64,000 bases of DNA from Polluticoccus soli (GTDB lineage Bacteria; Bacteroidota; Bacteroidia; Chitinophagales; Chitinophagaceae), in the NCBI RefSeq assembly GCF_029269745.1, contig NZ_JARJHT010000003.1, forward strand, positions 431,777-495,776, written 5' to 3'. Each line of letters starts with the position of its first letter. Positions within the stretch are counted from its first letter, which is position 1. Of the stretch, positions 35,011 through 43,271 are shown one piece after another. The notes beneath the pieces are model-generated. The model ran no database searches, was not told the DNA's origin, and saw only the letters and a program-made list of their open reading frames with translations. The position numbers were made by a program, and so were the translations under genes.

Positions 35011-36587
35011 TTCAAGGCGTTCGCTACGCCCACCCCAATGGGGATATACTATTTAATGATCTCAACCTAAGTATTGGCAGAACCGATAAGGCTGCACTTG
35101 TAGGCAATAATGGTGCCGGCAAATCCACCCTGCTCCAACTGCTGGCCGGGCAACTATTGCCCCTGCAAGGCACTATTACCGCCAATACCAAACCATATTA
35201 TGTACCGCAACATTTTGGGCAGTACAACCAGCTTACTATTGCCGAGGCGCTGGGCGTAAGTAATAAACTATTAGCCCTGCACGAGATACTGGCTGGCAAT
35301 GTTACCGAACACAACATGACCACCCTCGATGACGATTGGACTATCGAGGAACGTTGTGCAGAAGCATTGGCCCACTGGCAGCTAAGTGGGTTCTCACTCG
35401 ATAAAAAGTTGGACACACTAAGCGGTGGAGAGAAAACAAAAGTCTTCCTGGCGGGAATGGAGATACACCGACCAGAGATCGTGTTAATGGATGAACCCAC
35501 CAACCACCTGGATCTTGCAGCAAGAAAACTGCTGTACGAATACATCACTACTACTAACGTCACCTTAGTTGTGGTCAGTCACGATCGTACCCTGCTTAAC
35601 CTGCTCAGTCATACTTATGAGCTGAGCAAACAAGGCATCGCAACTTATGGCGGCAACTACGAGTTCTACGCAGAGCAGAAGGCAATAGAACAGGAAGCAT
35701 TCAACGCCGGGCTAAAGAGCAAAGAGAAAGAACTACGCAAAGCCAAACAGACAGAGCGCGAAACTATAGAGCGCCAGCAAAAGCTGGATGCACGTGGCAA
35801 AAACAAACAAGAGAAATCGGGTGTGCCTACCATCATGATGAACACCCTGCGCAACAGCGCGGAGAAGAGCACAGCGCGCATCAAAGACGTACATGCAGAC
35901 AAGATCAGTGGCATTTCGGATGAACTGAACAGCCTACGCAAACAAGCTCCGGCCAAGGACAAAATGAAACTGGGCTTCGATGACTCGCAGCTGCACAAAG
36001 GCAAGATATTGGTGCAGGGCAAAGACATCAACCTCGCTTTCAATGATCGGCAATTGTGGCAAACACCGATATCTCTCACCATCACCAGCGGGCAGCGCCT
36101 GGCCATCAAAGGCAATAATGGCTCGGGCAAAACAACGCTTGTGCAGGTGCTGTTGGGACAAATGCAGCCAACAACGGGAAGTGTTGAACTCGCAGACTTC
36201 AGCTACGTGTACATCGACCAGGATTATTCGCTTGTCGATAATTCACTAACTGTATACGAACAGGCTCAGACCTTCAACAGCGAGAACCTCGAAGAACACG
36301 AAGTAAAAAGCAGGCTCACACATTTTCTGTTCACGGCGCAATGGTGGGACAAGCCATGCTCCACCCTGAGTGGGGGCGAAAAAATGCGGCTGATGCTTTG
36401 TTGCCTTAGCCTGGGTACCAAGCAACCGGACATGATCATACTCGATGAACCCACCAACAACCTGGACATGCAGAACGTGGACATACTAACCGAGGCGATA
36501 AATGATTATAAAGGAACACTTATTGTCATCTCGCATGATGAACATTTTTTGCAGCTGGTTGATATTCAACAGGAAATGGCGTTATAA
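35001..36587 (+). CDS. ABC-F family ATPase
   Basis: The 528-residue cytoplasmic protein has two nucleotide-binding domains: Walker A GNNGAGKST (35-43), signature LSGGE (about 139) and Walker B 'IVLMDEPTNHLD' in the first; GNNGSGKTT, LSGGE and 'MIILDEPTNNLD' in the second. They are joined by a charged coiled-coil linker ('ETIERQQKLDARGKNKQEKS'). No membrane part is present. ABC-F proteins bind the ribosome exit site and either rescue stalled translation or confer antibiotic protection. The linker is short relative to known resistance proteins, so a housekeeping role is more likely. A leader with a hairpin over the start codon precedes it. Resistance is not claimed. Confidence 0.9.
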   Translation: MLILQGVRYAHPNGDILFNDLNLSIGRTDKAALVGNNGAGKSTLLQLLAGQLLPLQGTITANTKPYYVPQHFGQYNQLTIAEALGVSNKLLALHEILAGNVTEHNMTTLDDDWTIEERCAEALAHWQLSGFSLDKKLDTLSGGEKTKVFLAGMEIHRPEIVLMDEPTNHLDLAARKLLYEYITTTNVTLVVVSHDRTLLNLLSHTYELSKQGIATYGGNYEFYAEQKAIEQEAFNAGLKSKEKELRKAKQTERETIERQQKLDARGKNKQEKSGVPTIMMNTLRNSAEKSTARIKDVHADKISGISDELNSLRKQAPAKDKMKLGFDDSQLHKGKILVQGKDINLAFNDRQLWQTPISLTITSGQRLAIKGNNGSGKTTLVQVLLGQMQPTTGSVELADFSYVYIDQDYSLVDNSLTVYEQAQTFNSENLEEHEVKSRLTHFLFTAQWWDKPCSTLSGGEKMRLMLCCLSLGTKQPDMIILDEPTNNLDMQNVDILTEAINDYKGTLIVISHDEHFLQLVDIQQEMAL

Positions 36588-36646
36588 CAAAAGTCATAAC
36601 AAAGCCATTTTATTGTCATTAACTATAGGTTAAATACATTCGGACA

Positions 36647-36654
36647 TATCTTTA
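36647..36654 (+). promoter_or_regulatory. -7 box of T9SS array gene 1
   Basis: TATCTTTA, 36 bases before ATG 36691. The surrounding 85 bases resemble the upstream region of array gene 5 (40130-40206), so the promoter was duplicated along with the gene. Confidence 0.4.
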
Positions 36655-36690
36655 TATAACCTTATTTATTAACAACCTAAAATATTGACT

Positions 36691-37455
36691 ATGATTAGAA
36701 ACTTTTACTCTTTTTTCCTGCTCTTTATTGTGGCCATAACAACAGCGCGTGCGCAACGGAACGTAGACCTGCAATTACTACCAACCAGGACATCCACCCA
36801 CCCGTTACACCTGCAAGATATTGCCCCTTATGATACCGTGCTGTATAACGACACCTTTAAGTACTATACCGAATGGAACGTCGTCAATCTCGGGCCGGAT
36901 TCTGTGCAACCTGGCGACACGTTATGCATTAAGTCCATGAATAATACTCTATCTAAAAACACTAATATCACCTTGGCGCCCGGCGATACAATAACCCTCG
37001 CTCCACCTCAGGGCAGTTTTGTATTCAGTCCCCCGGCCAATGCAACCTTTCCCTACATAGATACGTTGATCTGGTGCGATAGTTTGTTTGCTGTTACACC
37101 TGCTTCGGCTACCTCTATTACCGACCCACCGGCCAATAATCACAACTGCGTTCCGATAGTGGCTTATGCGATCAAAATGAGTAACGGCATTAATGACATC
37201 GCGGGCAACCAGGCGCTCCGTTTATACCCTAACCCCGCCACCGACAAACTCACAATAGAGTTTGACCTTGGAGGCAGTGCGCAGAAGGCGCAAGTAGTGT
37301 TGCGCAACCTCTTAGGCGCGCAGGTGTACAACCGCCTCCTGGAAACCGGCACTAAGGCACACAGCATCGATGTAGGACATTTGCCTAAAGGCCTCTACAT
37401 TGCCGAACTGCGGTACGATGGACACATCTTTGTGCAAAAACTAAGTATTCAATAG
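36691..37455 (+). CDS. T9SS-sorted secreted protein, tandem array member 1
   Basis: The 254-residue protein has a signal peptide (MIRNFYSFFLLFIVAITTARAQ), a roughly 140-residue beta-sandwich and a T9SS type A sorting domain. The sandwich has 'VVNLGPDS', 'DTLCIKS', 'TLIWCDSLF' and 'NNHNC', a CARDB-like pattern. The sorting tail is 'LYPNPATDKLTIEF', 'VLRNLLGAQVY', 'HLPKGLYIAEL'. Four paralogues follow in the same orientation. Two conserved cysteines (in WCDS and before the tail) may form a disulfide. The ATG at 36691 is used; a TTG six bases before is improbable. A terminator follows. The family's role is unknown; adhesion or binding at the surface is possible. Confidence 0.75.
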   Translation: MIRNFYSFFLLFIVAITTARAQRNVDLQLLPTRTSTHPLHLQDIAPYDTVLYNDTFKYYTEWNVVNLGPDSVQPGDTLCIKSMNNTLSKNTNITLAPGDTITLAPPQGSFVFSPPANATFPYIDTLIWCDSLFAVTPASATSITDPPANNHNCVPIVAYAIKMSNGINDIAGNQALRLYPNPATDKLTIEFDLGGSAQKAQVVLRNLLGAQVYNRLLETGTKAHSIDVGHLPKGLYIAELRYDGHIFVQKLSIQ

Positions 37456-37469
37456 CCAAATCCTTTCAA

Positions 37470-37500
37470 TAGGAACAGCCCTCCGTGAGGGCTGTTCCTA
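37470..37500 (+). terminator. Terminator after array member 1
   Basis: The 13-bp stem AGGAACAGCCCTC-CGT-GAGGGCTGTTCCT (37471-37499) has a weak T run. Its core ACAGCCCTC/GAGGGCTGT recurs after members 4 and 5, and GCAGCCCTC/GAGGGCTGC after member 2. Confidence 0.7.
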
Positions 37501-37531
37501 AACGTTTTTCACTAACCGCAAACCAACATCT

Positions 37532-38300
37532 ATGATAAAAAAACTCTACTCTATTCTCCTGTTTTTTATTCTGTCGATAACAGCTGTGCGTGCACAACGC
37601 TATGCCGACTATGAATTAATCTCAACAAAACTGGGCACTTCACTCACCAACCAAGCCCCAATATTACCTAACCAAAAGATATTCATGGATGGCAAAACAC
37701 CCTATTATATTCAATGGACCGTTGTCAATCATGGGCCGGATACATTACTAAACAAAGACACCATTTATCTCAAGTCAGGTTACGGTGTGGTGTACAAGAT
37801 CTACAATGGTCTCCCTACGTCACTCGACACATTTGGCGTCTCCCCGGCGCCGAGTCCGCAAGTATTTCCCATACCCGCCGGCATCAATCCGCCACTTATT
37901 GTTACTGCGCCATGGTGCGATAGTCTTTGGATCAATGCAGGCTCCGGCAATACACCAGTAATAGACCCGGACATGTCTAACAACTACTTTTGTACATCGG
38001 TACAAATAAACTACGCATGGGCAGTTGGCATCAACACGATCAATAGTGAGAAAGACGGCTTCCTATTATACCCCAACCCTGCTAACGACAAACTGAATGT
38101 GCGGTTTGATTTTACTAATGCAAAAGACATATACATACTATTGCGCAATACAATAGGCCAGGTAGTGCATACACACCGTGGGCGATTACTCCGGCACATT
38201 GATGCATAGTATCGACATTAGCCACCTGCCACCCGGCGCGTACACCGCCGAACTGCACTACGACAACCAGTGCATGATCAGCAAAGTGATAAAACAATAA
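37532..38300 (+). pseudogene. T9SS-sorted array member 2, frameshifted near its C-terminus
   Basis: This paralogue has the same signal peptide, sandwich ('WTVVNHGPDTLLNKDTIYL', 'APWCDSLW', 'DMSNNYFC') and the start of a sorting tail ('LYPNPANDKLNVRF', 'LLRNTIGQVVHTH'). Translation in the start frame then ends at 38209 with 'RGRLLRHIDA'. The expected remainder continues in another frame to a stop at 38298-38300 ('TVGDYSGTLMHSIDISHLPP', 'GAYTAELHYDN'). The shift lies in CATACACACC at 38168-38177, where one AC unit less than expected is present. As read, the protein loses the terminal sorting strand and should not be exported by T9SS. It may be a pseudogene, a reversible phase state or a sequencing error. 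Confidence 0.6.
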
Positions 38301-38304
38301 CTAC

Positions 38305-38336
38305 AAAGCAGCCCTCACACGAGGGCTGCTTTATTA
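38305..38336 (+). terminator. Terminator after array member 2
   Basis: The stem AAAGCAGCCCTC-ACAC-GAGGGCTGCTTT (38305-38332) is followed by ATT. Confidence 0.75.
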
Positions 38337-38371
38337 TCGGCTGCCGGCATACAGTACAGAAAAACATTTTA

Positions 38372-38379
38372 TATCTTCA
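38372..38379 (+). promoter_or_regulatory. -7 box of T9SS array member 3
   Basis: TATCTTCA, 32 bases before ATG 38412. Confidence 0.4.
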
Positions 38380-38411
38380 CTATTAGTCAACCTTACCTAA
38401 AACTAACTATT

Positions 38412-39182
38412 ATGAGAAACCTGTACTTCCTATTGTTTATTTTATTCACTGCACATTTCACCACTTTAGCCCAGCGGCAGGTCAACCTGCAGATGATTGG
38501 TATGAAGGTTGGCAGCAGCGCCACCAATACCCAGCTCATGGGTCCTTACTACCGCCTCTACCACGATAACAAAACAGAGTATTTCTTCGCTTTCGTTTTC
38601 AAGAACCTGGGGCCGGATCCATTATTGAAATTCGACACCGTGACTGTCAGCTACGCAAACGGTACACAGTACACGGGCAATCATTTTATTGCGAACGCCG
38701 GTGATACTATCTCATTCGTGCCGAATTTAGGAAGCGCTGTTTTTTACATGCCCTTCGGGGCCAGCTTGCCTTCCGCCGACACCATGTATTGGTGCGATAC
38801 GGTGTGGGTGTCTGCAGGCCCTACTAATAGCCCGCTTATTGACCCTGACCCGGCCAACAACATTGCCTGCCATTGGGTAGAGGCCTATTACGACTGGCGC
38901 CTCGGAGTTGACGATTTATCATCCAGACATAACGAGCTGCTGGTCTTTCCTAATCCTGCTTCTACCTCGCTAACGATAAAACACACCTACAATGGCTTCG
39001 CAAAAAAAGCAAAGATCATTTTGCGGAATATATTAGGTGCAGAAGTATATACCCAGACCGTACAGACCACCTCGGGAACACTAACTCATACCGCTGACAT
39101 CAGCTACCTGCCGGCAGGACTTTACACCGCAGAAGTACACTATAACGGCCGAACGATCATTCAAAAGTTCTCGGTACAATAG
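38412..39182 (+). CDS. T9SS-sorted secreted protein, tandem array member 3
   Basis: The 256-residue protein shares the array's architecture: signal peptide (MRNLYFLLFILFTAHFTTLAQ), beta-sandwich with 'FVFKNLGPDPLLKFDTVTVSY', 'TMYWCDTVWV' and 'DPDPANNIAC', and the sorting tail ('VFPNPASTSLTIKH', 'ILRNILGAEVY', 'YLPAGLYTAEV', 'NGRTIIQKFSVQ'). It is closest to member 4: both contain 'KTEYFF' and 'LLKFDT' and have identical C-terminal residues 'RTIIQKFSVQ'. Only 35 bases lie between them, without a terminator, so members 3 and 4 form a two-gene operon. Function unknown. Confidence 0.75.
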   Translation: MRNLYFLLFILFTAHFTTLAQRQVNLQMIGMKVGSSATNTQLMGPYYRLYHDNKTEYFFAFVFKNLGPDPLLKFDTVTVSYANGTQYTGNHFIANAGDTISFVPNLGSAVFYMPFGASLPSADTMYWCDTVWVSAGPTNSPLIDPDPANNIACHWVEAYYDWRLGVDDLSSRHNELLVFPNPASTSLTIKHTYNGFAKKAKIILRNILGAEVYTQTVQTTSGTLTHTADISYLPAGLYTAEVHYNGRTIIQKFSVQ

Positions 39183-39217
39183 AAATAAGAACGGCATCAC
39201 TATACTAAACACTTACT

Positions 39218-39988
39218 ATGACCAAAAAAATCTGCGTCCTGTTATTCTGCATTATTGTCGCCCACATGGCCGCATGGGCACAGCGAAAGGCTGACATGCG
39301 CATACTGCAAATACGGTATGGCACCAGTCCAGGCAACATGCAACCGATGACCCATTATAAAACGGTCAATTACGACAACAAAACGGAATACTTCTTTGAA
39401 TTCGTTATAAAAAACTCAGGCCCCAATTCTCTATTAAAGTTCGACACCCTGGCGGTCTATCTCAATGGCAACAAATATTACACCGATCAACTTGTATTAA
39501 GCCCCGGCGACACAGCTGTGTTCACACCCCAGGGAAACAACCTGGTTTTTAATATTCCTCCGGGTAAGATTATCCCCCGATCAGATACCCTTTATTGGTG
39601 CGATAGCGTGCGGATAACCGGGGAGGTCATAAATGGCGTACTTCTTGACGCAGACTTGAGCAATAACATTTTCTGTCATTTTGTTGATGCACATTATGCC
39701 TGGCCAACAGAAATAGCAGATGTGCAAGGCGTGCACGGCGAACTGCAACTCTTTCCAAATCCTGTCTCCGCATCGCTCACAATAAAATACGCATGCGGCG
39801 TTCAAATGAGAAACACACAGGTTACACTACGAAATATGTTAGGAGCCGCGGTATATACTCAGGCAATACAAGATGCCCCGGGCAACCTAACCCATACCGC
39901 TGACATCAGCCACCTGCCTGCAGGACTTTACACCGTAGAATTGCACTATAACAGCCGAACGATCATTCAAAAGTTCTCCGTACAATAG
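39218..39988 (+). CDS. T9SS-sorted secreted protein, tandem array member 4
   Basis: The 256-residue protein has a signal peptide (MTKKICVLLFCIIVAHMAAWAQ), a sandwich with 'FVIKNSGPNSLLKFDTLAVYL', 'DTLYWCDSVRI' and 'DADLSNNIFC', and a sorting tail ('LFPNPVSASLTIKY', 'TLRNMLGAAVY', 'HLPAGLYTVEL'). It forms an operon with member 3 and is followed by an imperfect terminator-like hairpin. The conserved Cys in WCDS and the Cys after NN recur in every member. Its role at the cell surface is unknown; closeness to member 3 suggests a recent duplication. Confidence 0.75.
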   Translation: MTKKICVLLFCIIVAHMAAWAQRKADMRILQIRYGTSPGNMQPMTHYKTVNYDNKTEYFFEFVIKNSGPNSLLKFDTLAVYLNGNKYYTDQLVLSPGDTAVFTPQGNNLVFNIPPGKIIPRSDTLYWCDSVRITGEVINGVLLDADLSNNIFCHFVDAHYAWPTEIADVQGVHGELQLFPNPVSASLTIKYACGVQMRNTQVTLRNMLGAAVYTQAIQDAPGNLTHTADISHLPAGLYTVELHYNSRTIIQKFSVQ

Positions 39989-39997
39989 AAATAAAAA

Positions 39998-40026
39998 ACA
40001 GCCCTCGCACGAAGAGCTGTTTCATT
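39998..40026 (+). terminator. Imperfect terminator after array member 4
   Basis: The hairpin ACAGCCCTC-GCAC-GAAGAGCTGT ending in TTTC has mismatches; it is a degraded copy of the hairpin after members 1 and 5. Confidence 0.45.
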
Positions 40027-40161
40027 TATTGCTTTCGAATAAGAACATACACGCATTTTTTTTGCGGCAGGGGAATACCCGGGGAACAGATGCCGCCATT
40101 ACTGCCCTCATTATTAGCAACATTTTAATGTCAATAATTGATAGTTTAAAATATTTCCGAC

Positions 40162-40169
40162 TATTTTTA
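40162..40169 (+). promoter_or_regulatory. -7 box of T9SS array member 5
   Basis: TATTTTTA at the position corresponding to the TATCTTTA box of member 1. The upstream regions of members 1 and 5 align over about 85 bases. Confidence 0.4.
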
Positions 40170-40206
40170 TAGAACCTATTTTTTTAACCAACCTAAAACA
40201 CTGACT

Positions 40207-41013
40207 ATGATAAAGCTCCTTTACGCTTTCTCCCTGCTTTTTATTGCATCTATAACAACTGTGCACGCACAGCGAACAGCCGACGTTGCGCTTCAACTGC
40301 GCCAGGTCAGCGCACCAAACAATAAGAATAGTTTGGATACTATGACGCCCTACCAAACCCTGATACACGATGGGAAGACTGTTTACTACATGTATTGGTC
40401 AGTAGTAAATCTTGGGCCCGATACCATTTATACAGCCGACTCTATTTATGTAAAGTTAGGTTGGCGTGCATCCAAATCAGATGTGCTCCTTGTTCCCAAT
40501 ATCGCACCCGGCGAAGCTTTTGGTATAATACCCGCCTCCATCGTTGCCCCGTCTACCCTCGTCGGTGCAGTTGTTTTGCAACCGCCGCACAACATGCCTA
40601 TTCCCTCTACCGACACGCTAAACTGGTGCGACAGCCTGGTTATAATAGCCGGCGCGTCACACTCCGCGCTAATAGACCCGAACATGGCCAATAACCGTTC
40701 CTGTACCCCGATAATTGTCAAGACCGAGTGGCCGGTTAGCGTCAACGATGTTTCGTTGCAGGAGCATGGTTTCACCATCTATCCTAATCCTGCTACCGGG
40801 TATGTCACAATAAAGCTCAACGAACGATTGACGGCTGATGCCACAATAACCCTGCGCGACATAGTGGGAAAGCCTGTTTACAGCCATCTGCTTAAAGGGA
40901 CCTCCGGCACTGTAACGCACAGTTTCAATGTCGCGCATTTACCGCCCGGGCTTTACACCGCAGAATTGCACTACAACGACCGAACGATCATTCAAAAGTT
41001 CTCGATACAATAG
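40207..41013 (+). CDS. T9SS-sorted secreted protein, tandem array member 5
   Basis: The 268-residue protein is the last of the five. The signal peptide is MIKLLYAFSLLFIASITTVHAQ, the sandwich has 'WSVVNLGPDTIYTADSIYV', 'DTLNWCDSLVI' and 'DPNMANNRSC', and the tail has 'IYPNPATGYVTIKL', 'TLRDIVGKPVY', 'HLPPGLYTAEL' and 'RTIIQKFSIQ'. The last ten residues match members 3 and 4 except for one residue, while the promoter region resembles that of member 1, so the array looks shuffled by recombination. A long 17-bp terminator follows. Function unknown. Confidence 0.75.
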   Translation: MIKLLYAFSLLFIASITTVHAQRTADVALQLRQVSAPNNKNSLDTMTPYQTLIHDGKTVYYMYWSVVNLGPDTIYTADSIYVKLGWRASKSDVLLVPNIAPGEAFGIIPASIVAPSTLVGAVVLQPPHNMPIPSTDTLNWCDSLVIIAGASHSALIDPNMANNRSCTPIIVKTEWPVSVNDVSLQEHGFTIYPNPATGYVTIKLNERLTADATITLRDIVGKPVYSHLLKGTSGTVTHSFNVAHLPPGLYTAELHYNDRTIIQKFSIQ

Positions 41014-41014
41014 A

Positions 41015-41053
41015 ATAACAAAACAGCCCTCACACGAGGGCTGTTTTGTTATA
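41015..41053. terminator. Bidirectional terminator after the T9SS array
   Basis: A 17-bp perfect stem (41015-41031 with 41036-41052, loop ACAC) contains the ACAGCCCTC core. It separates array member 5 from the convergent GNAT gene, whose stop codon lies inside the right arm. Confidence 0.85.
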
Positions 41054-41534
41054 TAGACTTTTTGAAAAACACTTTGTCGAGATCATTGTGAGGGAAGCCG
41101 GACGGCAGATCTTTTTCATCCACACGTTCATAGCCTTGCTTTTCATAAAACCGTTGTGCGGGTTTAAACTGCTCCATGGTGCCGAGGTACATTGTCTTGC
41201 AGCCTTCTTCTTTTGCTTTCTCCGTAGCCACCTTCATCAGGTTATTGGCTACGCCCTTTTCCTCGCCACGCCATATTTTGAATACAAACAGGCTTTTGAG
41301 TACGGCATAATCTTTCATCACAACGACTCCTATGCTGCCTATCACCTCGCCATCACTCAGCGCCACCCAATAGTGTCGGCCGGGTAGCTTATGCAGCTCT
41401 TCTATCTTCCTTACCGGCAGGTGAAAGAACGGCTCGGGATATTCAGGAACAATAGTGCCCAGCATCAGGTCTATACCCCGCTGGTATTTCGGATCGAACG
41501 GCTGAATGGTTACGTCTGGTAGTAGCATGTCCAT
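41049..41534 (-). CDS. GNAT-family N-acetyltransferase
   Basis: The 161-residue protein has the GNAT fold: 'YWVALSDGEVIGSIGVVVMK' (strands 2-4), the acetyl-CoA loop 'RGEEKGVANNLMKVATEKAK' (modified Q/RxxGxG/A) and 'AQRFYEKQGYERVDEKDLP' (strand 5 and helix). The natural substrate is unknown; GNAT enzymes modify proteins, amines or drugs. The ATG at 41534 (MDMLLPDV) was chosen because the longer frame up to 41621 overlaps the upstream membrane gene. A second Met lies two residues later. It forms a minus-strand operon with the 41543 gene. The stop is located in the terminator arm of the T9SS array. Confidence 0.8.
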   Translation of the reverse strand: MDMLLPDVTIQPFDPKYQRGIDLMLGTIVPEYPEPFFHLPVRKIEELHKLPGRHYWVALSDGEVIGSIGVVVMKDYAVLKSLFVFKIWRGEEKGVANNLMKVATEKAKEEGCKTMYLGTMEQFKPAQRFYEKQGYERVDEKDLPSGFPHNDLDKVFFKKSI

Positions 41535-41542
41535 AGACCGGA

Positions 41543-41944
41543 TTATATTATTCCATTTTGACGAAGTACCGATAACAAAACAAGAAGGACAAAGGGCAAT
41601 ACGAGAACCAAACAAAACCATGTCAACTGCTTAGCGTCACTAAGTCCACGGCTCTCATAATGATCATTGATTTGGGCTGCTTTTGTTTTTGAAAAATATA
41701 AAAAGAAAGGTATGAGAAACGGAACAAGGCACAACATCATTACGCTCTTTCTCTGTCCATAAGTTGGCAAATCTGGCAAATACAGCAATTGTATTCCTGT
41801 TAGGTCCCATATCACTTCTACTAATAGTAAAACGTGCATTAATACCGTGAAGAAAACTGCCATTTGCCCATGGAGACGCGCGTCAGCCTTTCGTTTGCTC
41901 CAAAATGTTTGGACGTAATAAAAAATAAAATGGTATGGATTCAT
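41543..41944 (-). CDS. Small membrane protein of unknown function
   Basis: The 133-residue protein has three hydrophobic helices (about 28-52 'MAVFFTVLMHVLLLVEVIW', about 68-84 'MMLCLVPFLIPFFLYF', about 107-127 'WFCLVLVLPFVLLVLLSVL'). The loops are charged. No signature is recognised. It precedes the GNAT gene by about eight bases and is probably cotranscribed with it. The region upstream (41950-42052) consists of palindromic repeats. Translation of 'MNPYHFIFYYVQTFW' at the start looks natural. Confidence 0.5.
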   Translation of the reverse strand: MNPYHFIFYYVQTFWSKRKADARLHGQMAVFFTVLMHVLLLVEVIWDLTGIQLLYLPDLPTYGQRKSVMMLCLVPFLIPFFLYFSKTKAAQINDHYESRGLSDAKQLTWFCLVLVLPFVLLVLLSVLRQNGII

Positions 41945-41964
41945 TTTCTGAATTTATTACAAAT

Positions 41965-42052
41965 ACTGGTCTATGCAAATGCTAAGACCCAAACTCTATA
42001 CTGGTCTAAGCATTTGCTTAGACCCAAACCACCCCAAGCATCCGCTTGCTTA
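41965..42052 (+). repeat. Palindromic repeat family 2, two tandem copies
   Basis: Copy 1 (41965-41999) contains GGTCTATGCAAATGCTAAGACC. Copy 2 (42000-42052) contains GGTCTAAGCATTTGCTTAGACC, then CCAAACCACCC and a second hairpin CAAGCATCCGCTTG. The element abuts the stop of the DUF1905-like gene. Other copies are at 42548 and 43272. Confidence 0.75.
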
Positions 42053-42532
42053 CGGTATCCTAGCAGGCTGCCCTTCTTCCATCCTCGTCACCAGCTTATC
42101 AATATTCCGCAGTAATGTTTCTTCTGTTTTAATAAACCCAAGATAGCGCAGTATCTCCTTCTTGCGCGAAGGTGTCAGTGCATCAAAAACAGCTGTCAGT
42201 TTCTTTTCCTTCAACCGTTTCTTTAACTCCGGCGGCATGGGGTAGTCAATTTCTAATACTTCAACATCCTGCTCTATCACAAACTTAACCTCATCACCTA
42301 TCCAGGCACTCGCACCATTCAGCATTATAAGATTGGTGAACAACCTGCACGGCCCATTCTTCACCGGCACCAGCGTAGTACGAAAGGCAAAACCATTGAT
42401 CGTACCCTTCACTTTGATATACCCACGCACCGCCTCCAGCGCACCGGATATCTTTTCCGGCACATCTACTGCGTAGTTGATGCCGGTTTTATAGATAATT
42501 GCCTTGAAACTGTATGTTTTTGTTTTGGGCAT
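42050..42532 (-). CDS. DUF1905/YdeI-like protein
   Basis: The 160-residue protein has an N-terminal DUF1905-type beta-barrel ('YKTGINYAVDVPEKISGALE', 'GYIKVKGTINGFAFRTTLVP', about 10-90). The C-terminal helical YdeI/OmpD-associated part has 'MPPELKKRLKEKKLTAVFDA' and 'LTPSRKKEILRYLGFIKTEE'. Such proteins occur widely and are of uncertain function; some are linked to bacteriocin or peptide resistance. The start is ATG 42532 (MPKTKTYSF). The frame extends far upstream but only as antisense of the 42635 gene. The last residues overlap the palindromic repeat (42050-42052), so the stop codon is on the repeat border. Confidence 0.72.
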   Translation of the reverse strand: MPKTKTYSFKAIIYKTGINYAVDVPEKISGALEAVRGYIKVKGTINGFAFRTTLVPVKNGPCRLFTNLIMLNGASAWIGDEVKFVIEQDVEVLEIDYPMPPELKKRLKEKKLTAVFDALTPSRKKEILRYLGFIKTEETLLRNIDKLVTRMEEGQPARIP

Positions 42533-42547
42533 ATACTTTTTTACTAA

Positions 42548-42604
42548 ACACTGGTCTAAGCATTTGCTTAGACCCAAACCAACAGCAAGCGTCCGCTTGC
42601 TTTC
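42548..42604 (+). repeat. Palindromic repeat family 2, copy 3
   Basis: GGTCTAAGCATTTGCTTAGACC is followed after CAAACCAACAG by CAAGCGTCCGCTTG. It lies in the divergent region between the DUF1905-like and TfoX-like genes, 30 bases upstream of the latter. Confidence 0.75.
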
Positions 42605-42634
42605 ATTTACGAAAGTTAAAACTAAATTTGAACC

Positions 42635-43003
42635 ATGGCTAAAAAACCGGTCAGCACTATTCCAGAAGAAAGTCTTGCCCTGTTCGACAAACTGGTGGCG
42701 ACTATAGATGGCATAGAACGCAAAGGCGCCACCATGCCCTACACTTCGTTCAACGGCCATATGTTTGCCTTCCTCACCAAAGAAGGCACGCTGGCGCTCA
42801 GATTGCCGGATGCAGCGCTGGAAGAATTCCTGAGGAAATATAAGACCACCCTCTGCGAGCAGCACGGCACTGTGCTGAAAGAGTATGCCGTTGTTCCTGA
42901 CAGTCTATTTAAAAAGGCCAAAGACCTGCAACCATGGTTTGCTAAAAGCTATGAATACATAGCCAGCCTAAAACCGAAGCCAACCACAAAGACAAAGAAA
43001 TAG
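42635..43003 (+). CDS. TfoX N-terminal-domain-like protein
   Basis: The 122-residue protein resembles the TfoX/Sxy N-terminal domain: 'SFNGHMFAFLTKEGTLALRL' (about 38-57) and 'EEFLRKYKTTLCEQHG', with the final 'KEYAVVPDSLFKKAKDLQPW'. TfoX regulates competence in gamma-proteobacteria, but single-domain homologues like this are widespread and uncharacterised. The basic Lys-rich C-terminus (PTTKTKK) hints at nucleic acid or phospholipid contact. It lies between two repeat elements and shows no operon partner. The start is ATG 42635. Function is not claimed. Confidence 0.7.
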   Translation: MAKKPVSTIPEESLALFDKLVATIDGIERKGATMPYTSFNGHMFAFLTKEGTLALRLPDAALEEFLRKYKTTLCEQHGTVLKEYAVVPDSLFKKAKDLQPWFAKSYEYIASLKPKPTTKTKK

Positions 43004-43038
43004 CGGCATCGTTAACAACAATTATTTATATTATTTTG

Positions 43039-43046
43039 TATCTTTG
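43039..43046 (+). promoter_or_regulatory. Orphan -7 box without a downstream plus-strand gene
   Basis: TATCTTTG, a full TAnnTTTG match, is followed 25 bases later by an ATG and a ten-codon frame (43071-43103, stop TAA). No plus-strand gene follows. The 43004-43308 interval otherwise holds only repeat copy 4; see the findings for an open frame in it. Confidence 0.4.
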
Positions 43047-43271
43047 TAAAAGATATAAAACCGTCGTGCCATGATCCTATCACTCTCCATCCAACGTCTC
43101 TAATCAACCACAGGGCAATTATTTTTTTCTTCGCGGAATCTCAAAAAACTATACCAAAATATACATTTTCACCGCCGTCACTTACGACACAAATCCGCCC
43201 AAAGCCTCGCTATACAGGCATTCAGCCATTAAAATGTCGCACGAAGCAAAAACGGGAAAATGGTATATAAA

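Noticed and set aside
35001..36587. ABC-F gene as an antibiotic resistance gene
   Set aside because: The linker is not of the long type seen in resistance proteins, and the gene sits among housekeeping genes; a ribosome-associated housekeeping role is more likely.
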